This document shows positions 50,043 to 62,665 of a stretch of 64,000 bases of DNA, in pieces (within the stretch, counting starts at the first letter, position 1; each line of letters opens with the position of its first letter). The notes beneath the pieces are model-generated. The model searched no databases and was not told where the DNA came from. It saw only the letters and a list, made by a program, of their open reading frames with translations. Location: assembly GCF_001659605.2 (NCBI RefSeq), contig NC_035168.2:10057928-10121927 (forward strand). Reading direction: 5' to 3'. This DNA comes from Manihot esculenta (Eukaryota; Streptophyta; Magnoliopsida; Malpighiales; Euphorbiaceae). Made by a program: the position numbers and the translations under genes.

Positions 50043-51911
50043 GTTGACTTAAGGTCGCTGAGACCCGTAGCAAGCCTGCTATAAGCTCTGTATACCTGTA
50101 AAATCCCAACCATGATCATATATTTACTGTAAAAACATTCATTTTTGCTCTGAACCACGGCTCACCCTGTGCATACACTATCTCTATACTACAGAACCCC
50201 TTTACTAGAGCTTGCTCTAGACGGGTTACACTCATACTCTGGTAAGCCTGGTTTTCATACTCATAAAATATTTACATACAATAAACAGATCATGTATACA
50301 AAAAGGATTTACAACACATCTAGGTCAAGCACAATACTAAACTCTAAACAATACCATAACATCTCTTTACAAATATTTCATGTCCACACTATGCTATTAC
50401 AAAACTCTTTACTCTTTCTGTACTCTTCTGACTCCCCCCTGTACTCTGATCCTGCAAAACTGGGATTAAGGGAGAGGGTGAGCTATACTAGCCCAGTGAG
50501 TAGAACCATAAAACATTGTATTAAACATGCTCTCATGGAGTGCATCACATCACAGACAATTCACATCATCTCAGGTGAACATGTCACCAATAGTCCCGAC
50601 ATCCTAAACTCGTGCCAGGGCGTAGAATGGGCACCTGGTCTTCCTGTCATATCACATCATAGCATAACTTACCATGTACCGTGCCAGGGCATAGAATGGG
50701 CACCTGGACTTCTACTATTCAGTGCCAGGGTGTAGAATGGGCACCTGGTCTTTCTCAGGGACTAATGGATCATCCACTATCACCCACATCAACAACAATA
50801 TAGAATGCAATGCAACATATTCATGACTTCTAATGCAATCAACCTATTGCATAGTCATGGTGCATGAAACATGCTAAAAGCATTCGAGTTCTCAATTAAA
50901 AGAATTAAGTTTAGTTCCACTCACCTCTGGCTGACTTTGAACTGACTCTAAAACCTCTGAATTAGTGCTCACTGCTGACCTCTTTGGTTCCTCTGGTCCG
51001 TTCCTACACAAATGGACTCAAATGAGGGACAACCTAACTCAAGGACAGCTCTATAAACCTCCCCAAAAACCCCCTAAAACATTCTAAAACCATCAAGGAA
51101 AACATGCAAATGAAGGCTGGATAGGGTACTTTCGGCGGCAGCTTCAGCGGCCGAAAGTCCCTCCAGAGACGAAACTCATGCATGTTCGACGGCACTTTCG
51201 GCGGCTGAACCTCCCTCTAGAGCCGAAAGTCCAAACTTTTGGGGGCAAGCTTAGGCAGCCGAAACCACCTCCTTAGCATGTTCGGCGGCCGAACCCTCTT
51301 TCGGCGGCCGAAACTGGGTTCCCCAGTAAGGCAGAACCCTGCTCAACTTCATACAATCTTCCTCCAAACCTCTCAACCATGCTAACCTCAACTCTACAAT
51401 ACACATAAACTCAAACATAAGCACAAAGGGGTCCAAAACTACCTCAAAACCCCAACAAACATCACAACTAAACACATAAGCATGTTTTGACCACAACTCA
51501 ACCAAAACCTCAACTTACCCTAATCATGCATCTCTACCCATAAACCTCCATAAAACCTTTATAAAACATCAAAGACACTACAGATCTCCACTTACCTCTT
51601 GAAGATCTTGAGGATATGTGATCCTAACGTGGAGATGTAGAGAAACTCACTCTCAACCTCTCCAAACTTCAAAATCTTGGTTTTTAGTTCAAAACCTTCA
51701 AAACAACATACAAACTCATCAAAACATTGAAAGATTTGTAAAAAGCATGAAGAGCACCCAAGGAAGATCATGGTTTCACCTCTGTCTGTGAAAATGGAAG
51801 AAAACTTATCCATTTCACCGACCTAGGGCCTTTTATAGGTGGCTAGCCATACCACCTTCGGCGGCCAAACGTGAATCCGAAAGTCATGCATGTTCGGCGG
51901 CCGAACTTCAC
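50017..51911 (-). repeat. Host 3' LTR, piece 2
   Basis: Continues the host LTR after GGACC. Holds a three-unit minisatellite (about 50614-50755), GC near-palindromes (about 51129-51315), a minus-strand TATAAAA (51831-51837) and the donor motif near 51595. It stops at GAACTTCAC where the plus-strand element begins; 51305-51906 is repeated at 61811-62412. Confidence 0.9.
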
Positions 51912-54148
51912 TGTAATACCCGGCTACACTCTGGTATCGGAATTCCTACCGTCCGGTGGAATCTCGGGTGTCGGAGACCTCTAGAAGGGTAAGATCATGC
52001 TTTTATAAAATGTTTTAATGTATTTTATGTTTTTAAGCTAGAAGGAAAATGAGTTTTTGCATGAAAATAGCCCTGGAGGAAGACCCAGGTTCGGCCGCCG
52101 AACATGTAGGCATTTCTGGTGTGCCTTTGGCCCTCGAAGGCATAAGTGAGGAAAGTCCAGGTTCAGCCACCGAACCTTATGTTCGGCCGCCGAACATGGC
52201 ATGCATGCGGAGGCACGTTCGGCTCCCGAATGTGGACTGGCCAGCCACCTATAAAGGGGTCCCTTAGCTGAAAACGGGCGAGCTTTTCTCCCCATTTTCG
52301 GCCAAGGTGAGCTCTCCGCCGTCCCTCACCGATCTTGAGTTTCTTCCTTCAAATCTTTCACGATTTTCACAAGTTTTCACTTTGTTTTGAAGATTTTCGA
52401 GTATAAAGCAAGTCTTTGGAGCTTTGAGGTTCAAGAAAGTCAATCTCTCCCATCTCCGAGCTAGGGTCGTTTTCCTCTCGATCTTCAAGAGGTAAGGGCC
52501 GATCTTGAGCTCACTATAAGTTTTAAACAAGTTTTAAGTTGTTTCATGAAGTAGAAATGCATGTTTAGGTTGTTTTGAGTTTATGGGTTTAATGTGTGTT
52601 TTGAGCAATGTGGGTATGTTTGATGTGTTGTAGTTGGGGTTTAGGCTAGTTCGAGACCCCTATGAACTTGTATGCTTGATTGTGTATGATTGGGAGTGTT
52701 GTAGAATAGGTTATGCATGTATGAAAGGTTTGGGAGATGTTTGTGCATGTTGGAGCTGAGTTTCTGCCACTTTGGAGAAACTCAGGTTCGGCCGCCGAAG
52801 GAACTTTCAGCCGCCGAACCCGCTTGTGGAGGCAGCTTTCAGCTGCCGAAGCCTGCCCCCAAAAGAGGACTTTCGTCTCTGGAGGGCAGTTTCAGCCGCC
52901 GAAAGTACCGCCGAACATGCATGAGTTTCGTCTCTGTCTGGGAGTTTCGGCCGCCGAAGGTGCCGCCGAACCTGCCTGGCTTTCGGCTCTGGAGGGACTT
53001 TCGGCCGCCGAACCTGCCGCCGAAAGTGCCCTGTTTAGCCTTCCTTTGCATGTTTTTCATGATTGTTTTGAGGTGTTTTAGGGGGTCTGTGGGGGAAGTT
53101 TTTAGAGTTATGTTCTGGTTGTTTGGTCCCTCATTTGAGTCCACCTGTGTAGGTTCGGACCCGAGGAACCGAGGACCCCAGCAGTGAGTCAGCTGCTTCA
53201 GTCATTGTCAGAGCTAGCTGAGGTGAGTAGAATAAACCTTTACGTTTTAAAGTAAATCAATTATAAAGTTTTGAGCATGTTCATGCATCATGAATGCCAT
53301 GTGATGATTTAGGTTGTTTGCATTAGAATTCACGAATATGTTGCATTGCATTCTATGATGTTGATGTGGATTGGTTATTGGATGACCCTTTAGTCCTCAT
53401 ATGATGATGATACGGCATGATATGGTATGGAAGTTCGGTTGACCCATTCTACGTTCCGGCACTATGTAAGAGAAAGACCGGTTGACCCATTCTACGTCCC
53501 GGCACTTTGGAATGTAGAGGACTATTGGTGACAATACCATCCGTGATGTGATTTGTCTGTGATGTGTTGCATTCCATTATGGCATATGATTTAAATGTTT
53601 TTAGTATTCTGCTCACTGAGCTCTAGTAGCTCACCCCTTTCCCTAATCCCCCAGGATTGCAGGTACGGGCTAGACAGTGGAGTCAAGATGAATGAAGTCA
53701 GGTGTATGTAATAGATAGAAGGTGGACATGATAAATTGTAAAATGATGTAGAATTATGAATAGTTATGTTATGTTATGTGAAAATGATATTGAGGATTAG
53801 AGGTTGTGCTTGACCCTATGTGTATGGAGATCCCTTTTGTGTACATGATCGATACTTTATGATGTTTATGTTCCACCAAGCTTGTGTATGATGAGATGCC
53901 CCATTGGAGTATTGATGAGAGCTCCAGTGTGGGGTTTATGTTCATGCTTATGTATATGTTTATGGTTATGCACAGGTTGAGCTTGTTAAAAGAAAAGAAA
54001 AGAAAAGTTAAAATTTTTATGCATATTTTGATCATGTATGGGATTAAACAGGGCTACAGGTTGTATGTCAGGCTTGCTATGGGTCCTGGCGGCCTTAAGC
54101 CGATCTGGATCCTAGCGCCGGTAGCGGTCTGATTTTCGGGTCGTTATA
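51912..54148 (+). repeat. 5' LTR of copy 2
   Basis: Starts TGTAATACCCGGC. TATAAAG at 52250-52256, upstream near-palindromes at about 52089-52195, downstream cluster at about 52785-53030, two minisatellite units at about 53433-53508. Confidence 0.95.
52247..52262 (+). promoter_or_regulatory. LTR core promoter (TATA box)
   Basis: CCTATAAAGGGG is conserved at the same place in the other LTRs of the family (TATAAAG or TATAAAA). Transcription would start about 30 bp downstream, marking the U3/R border. Confidence 0.75.
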
Positions 54149-54406
54149 GAATGGTATCAGAGCCAGGTTTCATATGGTCGGACCTAGAGTGTCGGGCTCA
54201 TAGATGTTATAGGAGGTCAAGCACAATAGGAAAAATCATGTCCACTAGGATAGGATAAAGAGTCCTGTCTTGAATGTTGATGTGAGATGCCATGATTATA
54301 TACATGTGCATTAATGCTATGATATGTGATGTATGTGATGCGGGTTCATGTGTTCCCACATGAACCATTTGATGCTAATGTTTATGTGATGTGTACTGTT
54401 TTTCAG
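52492..54406 (+). promoter_or_regulatory. Possible leader intron (LTR donor to gag acceptor)
   Basis: Donor AAGAG|GTAAGG at 52492 is kept in every LTR copy here. A good acceptor CTGTTTTTCAG ends at 54406, nine bases before the gag ATG, and is kept in copy 1. Splicing would remove 1915 nt, including the GC arrays, minisatellite and primer site, from a gag mRNA. Inferred from sequence only. Confidence 0.4.
54152..54164 (+). other. Primer-binding site of copy 2
   Basis: TGGTATCAGAGCC three bases after the 5' LTR, complementary to initiator tRNA-Met. Confidence 0.93.
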
Positions 54407-54414
54407 AAAACAGG

Positions 54415-57400
54415 ATGAGAGGAACTCGTCGATCTGCACGATTGACTGGAGTACCACCTGAGGATGAGGGCACGAGCGCCCGTCCTCCAGCATTGCCTAG
54501 GGCAATGTCTAGTAGGTCCAGCAGAGAAAGAGCAGTAAGAGACCCTAGAAGGTCTTTGGATCTGGGTAGAAGCAGATCAGTGAGGGGAACAGTTCAGGGA
54601 GGAATGTCAGTTGATATGGGGGATGAGATGGATGTGGACCAGAGGAGGGATGGCAGTTTAGGAGCGAGTATGTCGGAAGAGGGAATGGGAGAGTCCCAAG
54701 GAGGCACCCAGGCCTCGGGATTTGTTCAGCCACCTCACTACCCACCCTTTTCTCAAAATCCCGGGTATTCGATGGGAGGTACATCGGATTACCCCAGCTT
54801 TAATCCTTACCCTTCTCACATGCCATACCCATCTTACTACCCACCATACCCACAGTACCCCATGTACCCACCTCCACCCTACTATCCAAATCCAGCAAAC
54901 CCTGTCCCAGGGGATGCTGCACCTCCTCCTCCACCAGTAGAACCCACAGTTCCAGAAACCCCAGTACCTAAGCCTAGCTCATCTGGTGGGAGCAAGGTCA
55001 AGATGACCGACTACATGAAGCTGGGTGCTCCTCAGTATGAAAAAGGGGATGACCCGTTTGTGTATCTTGAAAGGGTCAAGGTGATCACAGATGAGATTGG
55101 GGCTGATGACAGTAGAGCCATTCAGATGGCTGGGTTCACGCTTAAGTGCAAGAAGGCACGAGAGTGGTTTAAGAATTATGTGAACCCGAGGGTGGACAGC
55201 ATGTCTTGGGAAGAGTTTGCAAACGAGTTTGCAGGATGGGCTTTCCCTGATAGCTCAAGGGAATTGAAGATGATAGAGTTTGAACAGTTGAGGCAAACTG
55301 ATGATATGAGTGTGGATGAGTTCACAGACAGATTCTTGGATTTGCTGCCATTTGCAGGGCAAAATCTTGACTCAGACCAGAAGAAGTCAAAGAGGTATAT
55401 CATGAAACTCCACTCCAGATATTCCTCCTTGATCCAGTCAGCAGATAGGGAGAGTTTCCATGCCATAGTGGATATGGCCCGGAAAATGGAGGCCAGTGCC
55501 ATCATTCAGGGGACAGTCAAGCAGTCAGTGGCACAGCCTTCTGGTTCTAAGACCCTAGGCTCTTCTTCTTTGAGTGCAGCAGCTTCAGGTAGCAAAAGGT
55601 GGGGAAACACCACTAGGAAGCCGAAGAAGAACAAGTTCTGGAACAAGATCAAGTCCAGTCTGGGACTAGGGAGTGGCTCAAGCTCTGGTGCGGATAATGC
55701 AGTTTGTGCAAAGTGTGGTAGGCCACACAAAGGAGTTTGCCGGGCTGGGACAGCGGCCTGCTTCAGATGCTGGCAAGAGGGACACATGGCTCGGGAGTGT
55801 CCTAGGACAGTATCTATGGCTCAGTCCCAGCAGACAGCTTCAGGTAGTGTAGCGCAGCCAGCAGCTCCAGCCACGACTCAGGCCAGTGGCAGAGGCAGAG
55901 GGAGAGGGTCAGCCTCTTCTTCAGCGGGTTTTAGAGGTGAAGGTCCATCAGCTCCAGCACGGATCTTCACGATGACTCAGCAGGAGGCAGATGCATCTAA
56001 CACCGTGGTGGCAGGTAATTTAGTCATTGGTTGTTAAGATGTGTATGCCTTGATGGACCCTGGTGCATCTCATTCTTTTATTGCTCCGAGAGCCGTAGAG
56101 AGGTTGGGTCTGATGATCTCTGGGTTAGAGTGTCCTCTCTGGGTCAGTGGACCCAAGTGTGACCCATCAGTGGCAGAGTCAGTCTGCCAGTGCAGTCCAG
56201 TTTTTGTTGAGGGGAGATGCCTTTCCGCCGACCTTGTGGTTCTAGACTTGACAGATTTTGACGTCATTCTAGGAATGGACTGGTTATCTACCCATGGTGC
56301 TACCTTGGACTGCAGGGACAAGGTAGTCAGGTTCAGAGGTCAGGATGGGTCAGAGGTTGTCTTCAGGGGAGACAGGAGGGGTACACCCAGAGGTCTGATA
56401 TCAGCTCTTCAGGCTCGTAGGTTGCTTAGGAAGGGATGTCAGGGGTATTTGGCTCATGTGAGAGAGCTTAGCAATCAGGTTAGAGAGCCCGCCTCGGTGC
56501 CAATGGTCAGAGAGTTTCTAGACGTCTTCCCAGACGAGCTGCCAGGTTTACCACCTGCTAGGGAGATAGAGTTCGAGATAGAATTGATGCCTGAAACTCG
56601 ACCGATCTCTATCCCTCCCTACAGGATGGCTCCAGCTGAGTTGAAGGAATTGAAAGAGCAGTTGCAAGAGCTAGTAGACAAGGGTTTCATCTGACCGAGT
56701 ACCTCACCTTGGGGTGCTCCAGTGCTGTTTGTGAGGAAGAAGGATGGATCCCTTAGACTTTGTATCGACTACAGGCAGTTGAACAAAGTCACTACCAAGA
56801 ATAAGTACCCTTTTCCAAGGATCGATGATCTATTCGACCAGCTAGCAGGAGCGGGTTGTTTCTCCAAAATAGATCTGCGGTCCGGGTATTATCAGCTGAG
56901 AATCAGAGAAGAGGATGTGCCAAAGACAGCTTTCAGGACCAGATATGGGCATTTTGAGTTCCTTGTGATGCCGTTCGGGTTAACCAACGCCCCTGCAGCA
57001 TTCATGGATCTCATGAACAGAGTGTTTAGCCAGTACCTGGATCACTTTGTTATTGTCTTCATAGATGATATCTTAGTGTATTCCAGGAATGCAGAGGAGC
57101 ATGCCCATCATCTGAGGTTGGTTCTGCAGACCTTGAGAGAACATGGCTTGTATGCCAAGTTCTCCAAGTGTGAGTTCTGGTTGAGGAGCATCTCATTCTT
57201 GGGGCATGTTGTGTCAGAAAATGGGATAGAGGTGGACCCCAAGAAGATAGAAGCTGTGGCTAACTGGCCTAGACCCACTTCAGTGACAGAAATTAGAAGT
57301 TTCTTGGGTTTGGCAGGTTACTACAGGAGGTTCGTTCAAGACTTCTCAAAAATTGCAGCTCCTCTGACCAGACTAACCAGGAAGAATCAGAAGTTTGTGT

Positions 57401-59400
57401 GGACTGACCAGTGCAAAGAGAGTTTTGAAGAGCTTAAGAAGAGGTTAACATTAGCACCAGTGTTAGCTTTGCCAACTAACAATGAGGATTTCACAGTTTT
57501 CTGTGATGCATCCCAAGTGGGATTGGGTTGTGTGCTAATGCAGAATGAAAGGGTGATTGCTTATGCTTCTAGAAAGCTGAAGAAGCATGAGTTGAATTAC
57601 CCCACACATGACCTGGAAATGGCAGCAGTAATCTTTGTACTCAAGATGTGGAGGCACTACCTCTACGGGGTTAAATGTGAGATCTTCACAGATCATAAGA
57701 GCCTGCAGTACATCCTGAGTCAAAGAGATTTGAACTTGAGACAGAGAAGATGGGTAGAGCTACTAAGTGATTATGATTGCAAGATTCAGTACCATCCGGG
57801 TAAGGCGAATATTGTGGCAGACGCCTTAAGTCGGAAATCACTCGGCAGTTTGTCCCATATATTGGCAGTGAGGAGACCAGTGGTGAAGGAGTTTTACAAA
57901 CTCATTGATGAAGGTCTACAGTTGGAGTTGTCTGGTACAGGTGCATTGATTGCTCAGATGAGAGTGGCACCCGTGTTTCTGGAGTAGGTGGCTCAGAAAC
58001 AGCATGAGGACCCAGAGTTAGTGAAGATTGCCAGGACTGTTCAGTCAGGCAAGGAGAGTGAGTTCAGATTTGACAGCAAGGGGATCCTCTGCTATGGGAG
58101 CCGATTGTGTGTACCAGATGACCTAGGGCTAAAAGGAGACATTATGAGAGAGGCTCATAATGCAAGATACAGCGTTCACCCCGGAGCCACCAAGATGTAT
58201 CAAGATCTGAAGAAGGTTTATTGGTGGCCAGCTATGAAGAGAGAAGTGGCACAGTTTGTGTCAGCCTGCGAAGTGTGTCAGAGGGTGAAGCTGGAACATC
58301 AGAAGCCGGCTGGAATGCTTAACCCGCTACCTATTCCATAATGGAAATGGGAGAATATAGCTATGGACTTCGTAGTGGGGTTACCGGCAGTGTCCAACAG
58401 ATTGGACTCCATATGGGTGATTGTGGACAGACTCACCAAATCTGCTCACTTCATCCCTGTCAGGAGTGGCTATTCTGTGGACAAGTTGGCGCAGGTGTAT
58501 GTCGATGAGATCGTCAGGCTGCATGGGGTTCCTATTTCGATAGTGTCTGATAGAGGGCCCCAGTTCACCTCCAGGTTTTGACGGAGTCTGCAGAATGCCA
58601 TGGGTACCAGGTTGGATTTTAGCACTGCTTTCCATCCACAGACGGACGGACAATCAGAAAGGATCATCCAGACGATAGAGGATATGCTCAGAATGTGTGT
58701 GCTGGACTTTGGCGGTTCTTGGAGGCAGCATCTACCCTTGGTGGAGTTTGCCTACAATAACAGCCATCATGCTAGCATCGAGATGGCTCCATATGAAGCT
58801 TTGTATGGGAGGAAGTGCAGATCACCTGTTTGCTGGGAAGAGGTTGGAGAAAAGGCCTTGGCAGGGCCTGAGCTTGTAGAGATCACCAGCAGGGTGGTAC
58901 CCATAATCAGAGAAAGGATCAAGACTGCTGCAAGCAGACAGAAGAGTTATGCAGACATCCGCAGAAGGCAAGTAGAGTTTCAGGAGGGAGATCTGGTATT
59001 GCTCAAGGTGTCTCCTATGAAAGGAGTGGTTCGTTTCGGGAAGAAAGGTAAACTAGCCCCACGATACATCGGACCCTTTGAAATCTTGCAAAAGATTGGG
59101 AATGTGTCGTACAAGCTGGATTTACCTGCTTCAATGGAAAGAATCCATCCGGTTTTCCATGTTTCCATGTTGAGGAAGTTTGTGTCAGATCCGGGCAAGG
59201 TTCTTAGTGAGCCTGATGTGGAGATCCAAGAAGATCTCACTTATGTTGAGCAGCCAGTACGGATCATAGACTCCCAGATCAGGAAGCTGAGAAACAAGGA
59301 AATCCCGATGGTGAAAGTCCTGTGGAACCACCACAATATGGAAGAGTGCACTTGGGAGACACGGGAGTCTATACTCCGGCAATACCCTTATCTTTTCTAA
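54415..59400 (+). pseudogene. gag-pol polyprotein of copy 2, five nonsense codons
   Basis: Same 4986-nt frame as copy 1, from the ATG at 54415 (a GTG at 54391 opens the frame but is not a convincing start). Landmarks: Pro/Tyr-rich stretch at residues ~107-165; zinc knuckle at 449-462, reading CFRCWQEGHMAREC, with Trp where copy 1 has Gly; protease DPGAS at 548; reverse transcriptase FIDD at ~882-885; integrase acidic residues at 1318, 1379 and 1415, giving exact DD35E spacing; chromodomain-like tail to 1661. In-frame stops lie at 56035 (codon 541), 56692 (760), 57985 (1191), 58339 (1309) and 58579 (1389). No frameshift occurs. It cannot make full-length Pol, though the gag part is open for 540 codons. 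Confidence 0.95.
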
Positions 59401-59495
59401 GGTTAGTTTCTTGAGTGTTTCATGTGTTCTATGTGTATGATATGTACTGTGCCTTGCTTGTGCTAGTTGAGGAACATTCGGGGACGAATGTTCTT

Positions 59496-59509
59496 AAGGG
59501 GGGGGAGAA
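59496..59509 (+). other. Polypurine tract of copy 2
   Basis: AAGGGGGGGGAGAA immediately before the 3' LTR. Confidence 0.9.
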
Positions 59510-61811
59510 TGTAATACCCGGCTAGACTCCGGTATCGGAATTCCTACCGTCCGGTGGAATCTCAGGTGTCGGAGACCTCTAGAAGGGTAAGATCATGTTT
59601 TTATAAAATGTTTTAATGTATTTTATGTTTTTAAGCTAGAAGGAAAATGAGTTTTTGCATGAAAATAGCCTTGGAGGAAGACCCAGGTTCGGCCGCCGAA
59701 CCTCAAGTTCGGCCGCCGAACATGTAGGCGTTTCGGGTGTGCCTTTGGCCCCCGAAGGCATAAGTGAGGGAAGTCCAGGTTCGGCCGCCGAACATGGCAT
59801 GCATGCGGAGGCACGTTCGGCTCCCGAATGTGGCCTGGCCAGCCACCTATAAAGGGATCCCTTAGCCGAAAACGGGCGAGCTTTTCTCCCCATTTTCGGC
59901 CAAGGTGAGCTCTCCGTCGTCCCTCACCGATCTTGAGTTTCTTCCTTCAAATCTTTCACGATTTTCACAAGTTTTCACTTTGTTTTGAAGATTTTCGAGT
60001 ATAAAGCAAGTTTTTGGAGCTTTGAGGTTCAAGAAACTCAATCTCTCCCATCTCCGAGCTAGGGTCGTTTTCCTCTCGATCTTCAAGAGGTAAGGGCCGA
60101 TCTTGAGCTCACTATAAGTTTTAAACAAGTTGTAAGTTGTTTCATGAAGTAGAAATGCATGTTTCGGTTGTTTTGAGTTTATGGGTTTAATGTGTGTTTT
60201 GAGCAATGTGGGTATGTTTGATGTGTTGTAGTTGGGGTTTAGGCTAGTGTGAGACCCCTATGAACTTGTATGCTTGATTGTGTATGATTGGGAGTGTTGT
60301 AGAATAGGTTATGCATGTATGAAAGGTTTGGGAGACGTTTGTGCATGTTGGAGCTGAGTTTCTGCCACTTTGGAGAAACTCAGGTTCGGCCGCCGAAGGA
60401 ACTTTCGGCCGCCGAACCCGCTTGTGGAGGCAGCTTTCGGCTGCCGAAGCCTGCCCCCGAAAGAGGACTTTCGTCTCTGGAGGGTAGTTTCGGCCGCCGA
60501 AAGTGCCGCCGAACATGCATGAGTTTCGTCTCTGTCTGGGAGTTTCGGCCGCCGAAGGTGCCGCCGAACCTGCCTGGCTTTCGGCTCTGGAGGGACTTTC
60601 GGCCGCCGAACCTGCCGCCGAAAGTGCCCTGTTCAGCCTTCCTTTGCATGTTTTGCATGATTGTTTTGAGGTGTTTTAGGAGGTCTTTGGGGGATTTTTT
60701 TAGAGTTATGTTCTAGTTGTTTGGTCCCTCATTTGAGTCCACCTGTGTAGGTTCGGACCCGAGGAACCGAGGACCCCAGCAGTGAGTCAGCTGCTTCAGT
60801 CATTGTCAGAGCTAGCTGAGGTGAGTAGAATAAACCTTTACGTTTTAAAGCAAATCAATTATAAAGTTTTGAGCATGTTCATGCATCATAAATGCCATGT
60901 GATGATTTAGGTTGTTTGCATTAGAATTCACGAATATGTTGCATTGCATTCTATGATGTTGATGTAGATTGGTTATTGGATGACCCTTTAGTCCTCATAT
61001 GATGATGATACGGCATGATATGGTATGGAAGTCCGGTTGACCCATTCAACATCCCAGCACTATGTAAGAGAAAGACCGGTTGACCCATTCTACGTCTCGG
61101 CACTTTGGAAATGTTATGTTGTGATATGTTTAAGAGAAAGACCGGTTGACCCATTCTACATCCCGGCACTTTGGAATGTAGAGGACTATTGGTGACAATA
61201 CCATCCGTGATGTGATTTGTCTGTGATGTGTTGCATTCCATTATGGCATATGATTTAAATGTTTTTAGTATTCTGCTCACTGGGCTCTAGTAGCTCACCC
61301 CTTTCCCTAATCCCCAAGGGTTGCAGGTACGGGCTAGACAGTGGAGTCAAGATGAATGAAGTCAGGTGTATGTAATAGATAGAAGGTGGACATGATAAAC
61401 TGTAAAATGATGTAGAATTATGAATAGTTATGTTATGTTATGTAAAAATGATATTGAGGATTAGAGGTTGTGCTTGACCCTATGTATATGGAGATCCCTT
61501 TTGTGTACATGATCGATACTTTATGATGTTTATGTTCCACCAAACTTGTGTATGATGAGATGCCCCATTGGAGTATTGATGAGAGCTCCAGTGTGGGGTT
61601 TATGTTCATGCTTATGTATATGTTTATGGTTATGCACAGGTTGAGCTTGGTAAAAGAAAAGAAAAGAAAAGTTTAAATTTTTATTCATATTTTGATCATG
61701 TATGGGATTAAACAGGGTTACAAGTTGTATGTCAGGCTTGCTACGGGTCCCGATAGCCTTAAGCCGATCTGGATTCTAGCACCGGTAGCGGTCCGATTTT
61801 CGGGTCATTAC
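59510..61811 (+). repeat. 3' LTR of copy 2
   Basis: TATAAAG at 59848-59854, near-palindrome clusters at about 59688-59800 and 60383-60620, three minisatellite units (about 61032-61173) against two in the 5' LTR. Confidence 0.95.
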
Positions 61812-62589
61812 GGCCGAAACTGGGTTCCCCAGTAAGGCAGAACCCTGCTCAACTTCATGCAATCTTCCTCCAAACCTCTCAACCATGCTAACCTCAACTC
61901 TACAATACACATAAACTCAAACATAAGCACAAAGGGGTCCAAAACTACCTCAAAACCCCAACAAACATCACAACTAAACACATAAGCATGTTTTGACCAC
62001 AACTCAACCAAAACCTCAACTTACCCTAATCATGCATCTCTACCCATAAATCTCCATAAAACCTTTATAAAACATCAAAGACACTACGGATCTCCACTTA
62101 CCTCTTGAAGATCTTGAGGATATGTGATCCTAACGTGGAGATGTAGAGAAACTCACTCTCAACCTCTCCAAACTTCAAAATCTTGGTTTTTAGCTCAAAA
62201 CCTTCAAAACAACATACAAACTCATCAAAACATTGAAAGATTTGTAAAAAGCATGAAGAGCACCCAAGGAAGATCATGGTCTCACCTCTGTCTGTGAAAA
62301 TGGAAGAAAACTTATCCATTTCACCGACCTAGGGCCTTTTATAGGTGGCTAGCCATACCACCTTCGGCGGCCAAATGTGAATCCGAAAGTCATGCATGTT
62401 CGGCGGCTGAACCTGGCTTTCCTTCCTTGGTGCTTTTCTTTCCAAAACTCATTTCCTTTACACGTAAACCCATTAAAACATGCTAAAACAATTTAGAAAA
62501 CATATCTATTACCCTTCTAGAGTACTCCAACATCCGAGATTCCGCCGGTCGGCAAGAATTCCAATGCCGGACTCTAGCCGGGTATTACA
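61811..62589 (-). repeat. Host 3' LTR, piece 3 (starts with a 602-bp duplicate of piece 2)
   Basis: 61811-62412 matches 51305-51906 without gaps and with seven substitutions by my count. 62413-62589 then completes the LTR to GGGTATTACA. Minus-strand TATAAAA at 62337-62343. Confidence 0.93.
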
Positions 62590-62605
62590 ATCTCCCCCCC
62601 TTAAG
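62590..62605 (-). other. Polypurine tract of the oldest element
   Basis: The minus strand reads CTTAAGGGGGGGAGAT next to the LTR end. Confidence 0.88.
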
Positions 62606-62665
62606 AACATTCATCCCCGAATGTTCCTCAAACAAATAAACACGTAAAAAGGAGGAAACCTAACC

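Larger units (their letters stand above)
51912..61811 (+). mobile_element. Full-length Ty3/gypsy Tekay/Del-like retrotransposon, copy 2 (9.9 kb)
   Basis: LTRs at 51912-54148 (5', 2237 bp) and 59510-61811 (3', 2302 bp), with primer site, one gag-pol frame and polypurine tract between them. The length difference is mainly an extra minisatellite unit in the 3' LTR. The 5' LTR ends CGTTATA rather than CGTTACA, and the 3' LTR ends ATTAC without its final A. No 5-bp TSD is present; instead 602 bp of the host LTR occur on both sides. Confidence 0.95.

Noticed and set aside
54391..54415. Upstream start of gag at the GTG
   Set aside because: Eukaryotic initiation at GTG is not supported; the in-frame ATG at 54415 directly follows the putative acceptor and is shared by copy 1.
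56056..56070. Protease motif DPGAS as a damaged active site
   Set aside because: The same motif occurs in both copies, and DPGA/S is common in plant gypsy proteases, so it is unlikely to be a mutation.
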